From: an uncultured Bacilli bacterium
GTDB lineage: Bacteria > Bacillota_I > Bacilli_A > RF39 > UBA660
Length of the DNA: 11,869 nucleotides
Direction: 5' to 3'
Assembly: GCA_947587115.1 (NCBI GenBank)
Contig: CANPXY010000032.1
Span: 1-11,869, forward strand
Shown here: positions 5,891 through 11,869 of the stretch, one piece after another
Numbering within the stretch: the stretch's first letter is position 1
How the letters are laid out: every line of letters begins with the position of its first letter
The notes under the pieces: model-generated
What the model saw: the letters and a program-made list of their open reading frames with translations, nothing else
What the model was told of the DNA's origin: nothing
Databases searched by the model: none
Made by a program: the position numbers and the translations under genes

Positions 5891-6551
5891 AAATCTATGC
5901 AAAAACTATGGCAAAGGGAATACGCTCGTCAAAGCTTTAAATGATGTTTCTTTTTCTGTGGAGCAAGGAGAGTTTGTCGCCATTGTCGGAGCGAGTGGCA
6001 GTGGGAAAAGTACGCTCCTACACATCTTAGGTGGAGTCGATCGTCCAACGAGTGGCAAAGTCTATGTAGATGGACAAGATGTCTATCAACTAGATGAAAA
6101 CAATCTGGCCATTTTTAGACGTCGCCAGGTTGGCTTGATCTACCAATTTTATAACTTGATTCCAATATTAGATGTCAAAGAAAATATCACATTGCCAATC
6201 TTGCTTGATAACAAGACGGTCGATGAAGCTTATCTTAAGGAAATCATTGCGACCTTAGGACTAGAGAACAGAGTGAAACATTTGCCGAATGAACTCTCTG
6301 GTGGACAGCAACAACGTGTTTCGATCGGTAGAGCGCTCATGAATCGCCCCTCTTTATTACTTGCGGATGAGCCGACGGGAAACTTGGATTCCAAAGCCAG
6401 CAAGGAGATCATCGAACTACTTAAAGTATCCAATAAAAAGTATAATCAGACCATCATCATGATTACGCATGATCATAATTTAGCGCTCAATGCGACCCGC
6501 ATTATTACGCTAGATGATGGAAAGATCATCAGTGATGAAAAGGTGAAGTAA
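5871..6551 (+). CDS. ABC transporter ATP-binding protein (MacB/LolD type)
   Basis: A 226-residue cytoplasmic ATPase that powers the permease encoded next. Motifs in order: Walker A GASGSGKST (40-48), Q-loop YQF (91-93), signature LSGGQQQR (142-149), Walker B LLLADEP (162-168) with catalytic E167, D-loop NLDS (171-174) and switch histidine H200. The LSGGQQQR signature, the short C-terminus and pairing with an FtsX-fold permease place it in the LolD/MacB/BceA group. I chose ATG 5871 (MEILKVKNLC), which has AGAAGG (5858-5863) 7 bases upstream. An ATG at 5853 in the same frame would put that site inside the gene. It overlaps the small membrane protein gene by 20 bases and is separated from the permease gene by a single base. 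Confidence 0.95.
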   Translation: MEILKVKNLCKNYGKGNTLVKALNDVSFSVEQGEFVAIVGASGSGKSTLLHILGGVDRPTSGKVYVDGQDVYQLDENNLAIFRRRQVGLIYQFYNLIPILDVKENITLPILLDNKTVDEAYLKEIIATLGLENRVKHLPNELSGGQQQRVSIGRALMNRPSLLLADEPTGNLDSKASKEIIELLKVSNKKYNQTIIMITHDHNLALNATRIITLDDGKIISDEKVK

Positions 6552-6552
6552 G

Positions 6553-9174
6553 ATGAATATATTAAATAAACTTACGATCAAACACCTGCTCATGAATAAA
6601 AAGCGAACGATTGTGACGATTATCGGCATTATTCTATCGACTGCCCTCATGACCGGAATTGGTGCTTTAGCGTCGACGTTTCGCGACAATTCTTTAGAAC
6701 AAGTCAAAATTGACCAAGGGGACTATCACGTCAAAATGGCGAATGTTCCAGCCACCAATATTCATTACTTAGAAAATCATGCGGATATTGAGAAAGTGTT
6801 GTTGGAACAAGAAGTAGGCTATGCCATTCTTCCGGGATCCCAAAACGAATACAAACCTTATCTTTATGTTGAAAAGGTCAACGATACGGTCTTAAATAAT
6901 GTCAAACTGCTCAGTGGACGACTTCCTAAAAATGATACTGAAGTACTTCTATCTGAGCATATTGCCTCTAATGGCAAAGTCACTTACCATTTAGGAGATC
7001 CGATCACGTTAGATTTAGGGAAACGTGTACTTTCTGAAGAAATGGAAGGTTGCTGTCAAATCGATCAACATTTGATGCTCCAAGAGGGGGAGACCTTCTC
7101 TAGTGAAACGACGAAGACCTATACCGTCGTTGGCTTTATGGAACGCCAAAACCTTGAGCCTTATTCGGCACCAGGGTATACCGTATTTACTAAACTTGAT
7201 GGAAGTGTTATCGAAGATCAGCCAATGACTGCGACGATCACTTATAAAAGCGTTAAAAACGTTCATCAAAAAACAACTAAATTAGCGGCCCTCTTAGATT
7301 TGCCTTATCAAGCGCAAGATAATCGACGCGTCTATAATTTAGACTATAATGAAGTGTTGTTATCGTTCTATGGAGAAAGTTCTTATACCAGTATCAACGA
7401 GACGTTTGTCATCGTGATCGTGATCGTCCTAAGTCTCATCATGATCGGTTGTGCGATCGTCATCTACAACTCCTTTGCCATTTCCGTCATGGAACGAAAA
7501 AAACAATTCGGTCTGTTCGCAAGTATTGGAGCCACCAAACGACAACTGAAGAAAACCGTGTTTTTTGAAGCATTCATCGTCAGTTTAATTGGAATACCGA
7601 TCGGTGTTTTAAGTGGTATTTTAGGAATTGCCATCGTTATTGCTATTACGAATCACTTATTGCCTAATATCTTCGCTGTGCCTTTTAAATTATCACTTTA
7701 TCCGCTCTTTATTCTTATTCCGATTCTCTATATGATTGCGACGATTTTATTGTCCGCTTATCTTCCAGCCCGTCAAGCTTCTAAAATCAGCCCCATCGAA
7801 GCCATTCGTCTTTCCGATGATATCAAATTAACCAAACGAAAAATACGCCGTCATCCTCTTATTTCGAAGTTGTTTGGCATCGAAGGCGATATTGCCCGTA
7901 AAAATATGTTGCGCAATAAAAAGAAATATCGCATTACGATCTTATCTTTAGTCGTCAGCATTGTTTTATTTGTATCGTTCTCCACCTTTGTTGAATATGT
8001 ATCCTTCAGTAGCTCGAATCTTCTAAACGTTCCAATGTACGATATTGTCATTACGAAAGAGCGAAATGATGATCCACAGACAGATTATGTCATAGAAGAG
8101 ATGTTGGAAACGAAAGGAATTGATGAAGGTTTTCAGTATACACAAAGTCATGTGCTTTTAGATCATCTAGTAGGCACTACCAAAAAGTTTAATGACTTTG
8201 TCGATACCATTGAGCAGCAAAATGCCATTTTGATCGTATTAAAGGATGAAGATTATCAAGACTATTTACAAAAGTTACATTTGAATCCGAAAGATTATAC
8301 GCCATCACAAATGCGCTTGATTTTAGTCAATCCAATGGTCAAAATCGACGACGAAAAAATGAAAGTGAATCATTTTGATGTGTATCCCAACAAGAAAGCA
8401 AGAAAAGTCACATTGGTTCGTAATTACTTAGATGAAGAAGAAACAACGGCAACGACTTTTTCTGAATTGGAGCGAAAAGAGTTCAATGTCAGTGTTGTCG
8501 ATACTTATCCAAAAGACTATCTAGAGTTTGATCAGGCCATGAATATCAAGTTTGTCGTATCGCAAAGCATGTTGGATTTTCTCAATGCCAATGATCCTGG
8601 TTATAGTACAAGAAATTATATGAAAACTTTAATTTTAGCAAAAGACCATGACCAAGTCACCAAGGAGTTAAAGAAAATACAAACGACGGCCTTTGGTGAA
8701 CATGATGATCATTTGATGATTATCGATTATACCGCTGAGTTACAGTTGGAAAAGAATTTGATCACAGTCATAGGCATGTTTCTCTATGGATTTATTGCAC
8801 TTGTCACTTTAATTGGAGTCACCAGTGTCTTTAACACCATCAACACTTCAATGGCCTTAAGACGTCGCGAGTTCGCGGTTCTTCGCAGTGTCGGTTTAAC
8901 ACCGAAAGGATTTAATAAGATGCTGCGTTATGAAAGTATTCTCTATGGAATTAAGAGTCTTCTGATCGGACTTCCTATTTCCTTACTCGTCGTCGTCTTA
9001 TTCCACGTGACATTTATGGACGTCGTCAATTTCGATTCGATCTTGATTCCATGGAAGGCCATTGCCATCGCTATTGTAGCGGTCTTCTTGATCGTCTTTA
9101 TCACTATGCAATATGCGACCAGCAAGATCAAAAAAGAAAACATCTTGGATGCCATTCGTGAAGAAAACATCTAA
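6553..9174 (+). CDS. ABC transporter permease with two FtsX domains
   Basis: An 873-residue membrane protein built as two copies of one unit. Each unit has one membrane helix, a large outside domain, then three helices forming an FtsX domain. Approximate helices: 18-40, 284-307, 337-366, 384-405; then 460-482, 736-762, 796-818, 835-856. Outside domains are about 41-283 and 483-735. The cytoplasmic coupling segments ERKKQFGLFASIGATKRQLKK (314-334) and RRREFAVLRSVGLTPKGF (770-787) are clearly homologous. This is the type VII (MacB/LolCDE-like) architecture, which usually does mechanical work outside the membrane instead of carrying solutes through it. The cargo cannot be read from the sequence; antimicrobial-peptide defence or lipoprotein handling are family-based guesses. 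AGGTG at 6541-6545 precedes the start. Its ATPase is directly upstream and a terminator follows 16 bases after the stop. It is not BceB-like in shape, since BceB has a single large loop. Confidence 0.93.
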   Translation: MNILNKLTIKHLLMNKKRTIVTIIGIILSTALMTGIGALASTFRDNSLEQVKIDQGDYHVKMANVPATNIHYLENHADIEKVLLEQEVGYAILPGSQNEYKPYLYVEKVNDTVLNNVKLLSGRLPKNDTEVLLSEHIASNGKVTYHLGDPITLDLGKRVLSEEMEGCCQIDQHLMLQEGETFSSETTKTYTVVGFMERQNLEPYSAPGYTVFTKLDGSVIEDQPMTATITYKSVKNVHQKTTKLAALLDLPYQAQDNRRVYNLDYNEVLLSFYGESSYTSINETFVIVIVIVLSLIMIGCAIVIYNSFAISVMERKKQFGLFASIGATKRQLKKTVFFEAFIVSLIGIPIGVLSGILGIAIVIAITNHLLPNIFAVPFKLSLYPLFILIPILYMIATILLSAYLPARQASKISPIEAIRLSDDIKLTKRKIRRHPLISKLFGIEGDIARKNMLRNKKKYRITILSLVVSIVLFVSFSTFVEYVSFSSSNLLNVPMYDIVITKERNDDPQTDYVIEEMLETKGIDEGFQYTQSHVLLDHLVGTTKKFNDFVDTIEQQNAILIVLKDEDYQDYLQKLHLNPKDYTPSQMRLILVNPMVKIDDEKMKVNHFDVYPNKKARKVTLVRNYLDEEETTATTFSELERKEFNVSVVDTYPKDYLEFDQAMNIKFVVSQSMLDFLNANDPGYSTRNYMKTLILAKDHDQVTKELKKIQTTAFGEHDDHLMIIDYTAELQLEKNLITVIGMFLYGFIALVTLIGVTSVFNTINTSMALRRREFAVLRSVGLTPKGFNKMLRYESILYGIKSLLIGLPISLLVVVLFHVTFMDVVNFDSILIPWKAIAIAIVAVFLIVFITMQYATSKIKKENILDAIREENI

Positions 9175-9190
9175 AAGTGTCAAGTCTTGT

Positions 9191-9219
9191 AAAAGAAATG
9201 GAAAGATCCATTTCTTTTT
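9191..9219 (+). terminator. Rho-independent terminator of the ABC operon
   Basis: A perfect 11-bp stem (AAAAGAAATGG 9191-9201 with CCATTTCTTTT 9208-9218) has a 6-base loop and ends in a T-run that is part of the stem. It is AT-rich outside and GC at the loop. The A-rich left arm could also allow some termination from the opposite strand. Confidence 0.85.
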
Positions 9220-9227
9220 GCTATAAT
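9199..9227 (+). promoter_or_regulatory. Promoter of the phosphomutase operon, overlapping the terminator
   Basis: TATAAT (9222-9227) with an upstream TG (TGC-TATAAT, extended -10). TGGAAA (9199-9204, 4/6) lies 17 bp upstream, inside the loop and arm of the preceding terminator. Nothing else in the 83-base gap can serve as a promoter. Confidence 0.65.
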
Positions 9228-9257
9228 AAAATTGTTAGAATAGAAAAGAGGGAACAT

Positions 9258-10631
9258 ATGAAAGTATTAAAAGAAATTAACCCTTATATTTTTAGAGGTT
9301 ATGATATTCGAGGAGTGTATCCCACGGATATCAACGAAGATATCGCCTATACGATTGGAAAGTCTTACGGCAGTTATATTCAAGATTTAAAAAAGACCAC
9401 TTGTGTGATTGGACATGATAATCGCCAATCTTCAGATGCCTTGACTTCATCTTTGATCGCAGGGATTTTATCAACCGGTGTCGATGTTGTCAATCTAGGA
9501 CTGGTAACAACACCAATGTACTATTATTCCTGGATCAAATTGGGAATTCCGTCAGGAATCATGGTGACCGCCAGCCACAATCCGAAAGATGATAACGGTT
9601 TCAAACTCAGTTTTGATGAACGAGGTAACGCCAGAGGAAAAATGATCGAAGAGTTCTATCAATATACCGTTCAAGGAAACTTTAAAGAAGGGCAAGGTAC
9701 TTTGACAGAATATCATATCAAGGACGATTATATCAATCTGATAAAAAACTGTCTTTCATTTGGAGATCGGAAAGTAAAAGCCGTGATCGACTGTGGCAAT
9801 GGAACAACTTCGATTATTGCCAAAGAACTTTATGAACAGTTTCCTATAGATCTTATCACTTTGTATGATGAAAGTGATGGCTCTTTTCCCAATCACCATC
9901 CCGATCCATGTGTAGAAAGTAATCTTGCCAAATTGAAAGAGACTGTGAAGAGTAAACATGCCGATGTTGGAATTGGTTTTGATGGCGATGGCGATCGACT
10001 CGGTATCATCGATGAAAATGGCAACTATGTTCCCACGGATTTATTGATGATCATCATCATTCGTGATATCATCGATCAAGTAGAGAAGAAAACGTTCTTA
10101 TACGACGTCAAATGTAGTAAAGCTTTGGAAGATGAGATCGTTAAATTAGGCGGAACTCCTCTTATTTATAGAACAGGAAATTCTTATACCAAAGCCAAAG
10201 TTAAAGAAGACAATTTACCATTTGGTGGTGAACTATCAGGACACGTTTATTTCAACGATCGATTCCCAGGTTTTGACAGTGGTCTCTATGCTGGTTTACG
10301 TCTATTAGAAATTCTATCCAAAACAGATAAGAGCGTTTCGCAGTTATTAGATGGTATTAATAAATATTATTCGACGGAAGAAATCAAAATATCATCCCCA
10401 GACGATAAGAAAAATCAAGTAGTAGAACAAATCAAGCAATATTGTCTCAATCAAAACTACAATATTTTAACGATCGATGGCGTCAAAGTGCTCTTTCAAG
10501 ATGCCTGGGTGCTCATTCGCGTATCGAATACAGGACCTAATATAACTTTACGTTTTGAAGCCAAAAGCGAAGACCGATTACAGGCATTACAGGATGAATT
10601 TTTAACGTTGGTAAACAAATACAATGAATAG
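9258..10631 (+). CDS. Phosphomannomutase/phosphoglucomutase
   Basis: A 457-residue cytosolic enzyme of the alpha-D-phosphohexomutase family. It interconverts the 1- and 6-phosphates of mannose or glucose, supplying sugar-nucleotide and cell-envelope glycan pathways. Four domains can be followed by their loops: the phosphoserine loop TASHNP (104-109, S106), the metal loop GFDGDGDR (240-247, D242, D244, D246), the sugar-binding loop GGELSGH (323-329) and the phosphate loop RVSNTGPNITLRFEA (421-435). The RxSNTxPxxxLRFEA form resembles the Pseudomonas AlgC (PMM/PGM) type more than phosphoglucosamine mutase GlmM, whose serine loop differs. Which sugar is preferred cannot be told. ATG 9258 has AAGAGGGA (9246-9253) in front; a GTG at 9177 in the same frame would run through the terminator and promoter and is rejected. 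The stop codon TAG overlaps the ribosome binding site of the next gene. Confidence 0.93.
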   Translation: MKVLKEINPYIFRGYDIRGVYPTDINEDIAYTIGKSYGSYIQDLKKTTCVIGHDNRQSSDALTSSLIAGILSTGVDVVNLGLVTTPMYYYSWIKLGIPSGIMVTASHNPKDDNGFKLSFDERGNARGKMIEEFYQYTVQGNFKEGQGTLTEYHIKDDYINLIKNCLSFGDRKVKAVIDCGNGTTSIIAKELYEQFPIDLITLYDESDGSFPNHHPDPCVESNLAKLKETVKSKHADVGIGFDGDGDRLGIIDENGNYVPTDLLMIIIIRDIIDQVEKKTFLYDVKCSKALEDEIVKLGGTPLIYRTGNSYTKAKVKEDNLPFGGELSGHVYFNDRFPGFDSGLYAGLRLLEILSKTDKSVSQLLDGINKYYSTEEIKISSPDDKKNQVVEQIKQYCLNQNYNILTIDGVKVLFQDAWVLIRVSNTGPNITLRFEAKSEDRLQALQDEFLTLVNKYNE

Positions 10632-10642
10632 GAGTTGATTAT

Positions 10643-11725
10643 ATGTTGATCGATACGAATGATCCACAAGTGCTTCAAGCCATGGAAGAAAAAAAAGAAG
10701 AATTAACCGAGGAGAAATTAGCGAAAGGTCATTATGATGCGAGTGATATTGCTTTAGTGCGAGTAACCGATCATCTACCTCAAAACGGAGTTGTCCCAGC
10801 CATCTGTAATGTACCATTTGTCTGTAAACTCAACGATATTCCACACGAAGTGTTTTATAGGATGATGGAAGAGCAAGCGGACATTGATGAAAGCGATTAT
10901 GAAAGAGCCACTCAAATTCGCAATGAACTTATCGCCCAAGCCAGGGAATATAGCCCGCTTTCAACACAATATAGGTCCAGTGTTCATTGTTGCTTAAATG
11001 GCCTCGTTTCTTCCCACATGCAAGGAAATTTTGAAGGGAATCCGTTTGTTATCATTGAACCTTTTGCTCCCCATGAACATGATCCAAATATTTTGGCAGT
11101 GCGTGGAGAAGATACTTATTTTGAAGAAGGCATTACTTTATCAGATCAAGCGATCATTTTAGTGGAAGAAAGTCACATGGATGATTTACTGACCCAGCAA
11201 TTAAATCCAAATACGCGTATTGTCACTTATCGAGGAGATCAAAAAGTAGCTACGGAGTATGTTCTTATGAATCTATTAGGAGTAGTTCCTGAGTTAATTG
11301 GCAAAGATTATCCGCGTGACTCAAAAACGACACCGTTATTACGCTCTTTTATAGATGAACATCACTATCCACAAGATAAACATTGCTTTTCTGACTCTTA
11401 TAGACAAGATGATGAAAAAAATACTGTTTTGTGGCACCGTTATGCTGAAGACTTCTATACATATTTGTACGATAAGCTCGGAGACGGTCAAGATCATAAG
11501 AAAGAAATAGCGCAACTAATAAATGGATCTTGGATTAATGATAATGATTGCGCTGTTTTTAAAAAAATAGTAGATACGATGGGGGTTGAAGCCTATCATC
11601 AAGCAGTTACAGAATACAATCAAGAAATTCAAGCCAAAATCGATCAAGGTATTTATCCGACGAATAAAGCAATTATGAATGGTGCTCCGCTGGGAATAGC
11701 AAGCGAAAAACAAGACACAAAATAA
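10643..11725 (+). CDS. Unrecognised 360-residue protein co-transcribed with the phosphomutase
   Basis: I do not recognise this family. The protein looks cytosolic, with no signal peptide or membrane helix. The N-terminal ~30 residues are charged and helical (EEKKEELTEEKLAKG). A hydrophobic, Cys/His-containing core follows, with STQYRSSVHCCLNGLVSSHM (107-126) and PFVIIEPFAPHEHDPNILAVRGEDTYF (134-160), then IILVEES (171-177). The C-terminal part (260-345) is helical and rich in aromatic and charged residues. C116, C117, H125, H144 and H146 are candidates for a catalytic or metal site, but that is speculation. TAGGAG (10629-10634) sits 8 bases before the ATG and shares bases with the upstream stop codon; the genes are 11 bases apart, so they form an operon. 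A strong terminator ends the unit. The operon link suggests a sugar-phosphate or envelope connection only weakly. Confidence 0.85.
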   Translation: MLIDTNDPQVLQAMEEKKEELTEEKLAKGHYDASDIALVRVTDHLPQNGVVPAICNVPFVCKLNDIPHEVFYRMMEEQADIDESDYERATQIRNELIAQAREYSPLSTQYRSSVHCCLNGLVSSHMQGNFEGNPFVIIEPFAPHEHDPNILAVRGEDTYFEEGITLSDQAIILVEESHMDDLLTQQLNPNTRIVTYRGDQKVATEYVLMNLLGVVPELIGKDYPRDSKTTPLLRSFIDEHHYPQDKHCFSDSYRQDDEKNTVLWHRYAEDFYTYLYDKLGDGQDHKKEIAQLINGSWINDNDCAVFKKIVDTMGVEAYHQAVTEYNQEIQAKIDQGIYPTNKAIMNGAPLGIASEKQDTK

Positions 11726-11735
11726 TGAATCACTT

Positions 11736-11766
11736 AGGAAGACCTTAATAAGTCTTCTTTTTTTTT
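11736..11766 (+). terminator. Rho-independent terminator of the phosphomutase operon
   Basis: An 8-bp stem (AGGAAGAC 11736-11743 with GTCTTCTT 11752-11759, one G-U pair) with an 8-base loop runs into nine Ts (11758-11766). Confidence 0.88.
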
Positions 11767-11782
11767 ACACAAATTTACACAA
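11764..11782 (+). repeat. Tandem 10-bp direct repeat TTTACACAA
   Basis: TTTACACAA occurs at 11764-11772 and again at 11774-11782, one helical turn apart and ending 16 bases before the -35 of the next gene. The first copy shares three Ts with the terminator tail. Spacing and position fit a tandem activator site, but this is inference. Confidence 0.6.
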
Positions 11783-11821
11783 CACACCCATCCACCCGTT
11801 GACAGACGGGGGGGGGGTGTG
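11783..11821 (+). repeat. Imperfect inverted repeat around the -35 of the last gene
   Basis: CACACCCATCCACCCGT (11783-11799) can pair with ACGGG (11806-11810), the remaining G-tract and TGTG (11818-11821). The inner CCCGT/ACGGG stem is perfect with loop TGACAG, and most of the -35 lies in the loop. There are mismatches at 11794 and 11790 and one unpaired C. No T-run follows, so it is not a terminator. Confidence 0.5.
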
Positions 11822-11830
11822 AATTATAAT
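11799..11830 (+). promoter_or_regulatory. Promoter of the truncated last gene with over-long, G-rich spacer
   Basis: TTGACA (11799-11804) and TATAAT (11825-11830) both match the consensus perfectly but are 20 bp apart instead of 17. Ten of the spacer bases are a continuous G run (11808-11817). The spacing should make the promoter weak in this form. See the finding on possible phase variation. Confidence 0.7.
11808..11817 (+). repeat. Homopolymeric tract of ten Gs
   Basis: The tract is unbroken from 11808 to 11817. It is by far the longest G or C run in the window. Tracts of this length are prone to slipped-strand length changes. Sequencing error in the exact count is possible. Confidence 0.9.
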
Positions 11831-11857
11831 GGAAATGTAAAATAAAGGAGGAAGAAT

Positions 11858-11869
11858 ATGACAAAGGAA
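11858..11869 (+). CDS. Start of a gene cut by the window end
   Basis: Only four codons (M-T-K-E) are present. A near-perfect ribosome binding site, AAAGGAGG (11844-11851), lies 6 bases before the ATG, and a consensus-like promoter lies just upstream, so this is a real gene start. The product cannot be known from this window. Its expression should depend on the poly-G-containing promoter. Confidence 0.8.

Noticed and set aside
7411..7428. Three tandem 6-bp units (ATCGTG, ATCGTG, ATCGTC) in the permease gene
   Set aside because: They encode the alternating Ile/Val of a membrane helix; too few copies to suggest a slippage site.
4375..9174. Calling the module BceRS-BceAB
   Set aside because: The kinase has a ~65-residue outside loop and the permease has eight helices with two large outside domains, unlike BceS and BceB.
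9177..9257. GTG 9177 as the phosphomutase start
   Set aside because: The extension would translate across the terminator hairpin and the -10 box; ATG 9258 has its own ribosome binding site.
11805..11824. MerR-type operator in the 20-bp spacer of the last promoter
   Set aside because: MerR promoters have 19-20 bp spacers, but they carry a palindrome inside the spacer; this spacer is a G-run with no symmetry. It remains a minor alternative.

Overview
The window comes from a low-GC Gram-positive bacterium (Bacillota). Three things point that way: strong AGGAGG-type ribosome binding sites with TATAAT promoters, the order transketolase - SirA-like protein - YneF known from Bacillus subtilis, and the style of the sensor kinase and ABC genes. 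An Erysipelotrichia-like or other non-Bacillus lineage is my guess from the divergence of the proteins, with low confidence. I see no rRNA, tRNA, CRISPR or insertion sequence.

Layout, all on the plus strand. (1) Positions 2-616 hold the 3' part of a very AT-rich gene of unknown function, closed by a terminator. (2) Positions 719-3512 hold a housekeeping block: transketolase, a homologue of the DnaA inhibitor SirA with a possible Spo0A box in its promoter, and the small membrane protein YneF, closed by a terminator. (3) Positions 3637-9219 hold an envelope-sensing module: an OmpR-type response regulator, a histidine kinase with a small acidic outside loop, a probable regulator-binding site, a 67-residue single-pass membrane protein, and a MacB/FtsX-type ABC transporter (ATPase plus an 873-residue permease with two extracellular domains). 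(4) Positions 9199-11766 hold a phosphomannomutase/phosphoglucomutase and a co-transcribed 360-residue protein that I do not recognise. (5) Positions 11764-11869 hold a dense regulatory region before a gene that runs out of the window: a tandem 10-bp repeat, an imperfect palindrome, and a consensus TTGACA/TATAAT promoter whose 20-bp spacer contains ten consecutive Gs.

How the parts work together. The kinase and regulator overlap by 4 bp. They probably control themselves and the transporter, because an identical TGACAAAA octamer lies upstream of both transcription units and the second copy belongs to a perfect 8-bp inverted repeat. The cargo or signal is unknown; an envelope-active peptide or lipid is an inference from the family.

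The items most worth a second look are the poly-G promoter at the right end, which looks like a phase-variable switch, the SirA/Spo0A-box pair, and the unrecognised small membrane protein inserted between kinase and transporter.
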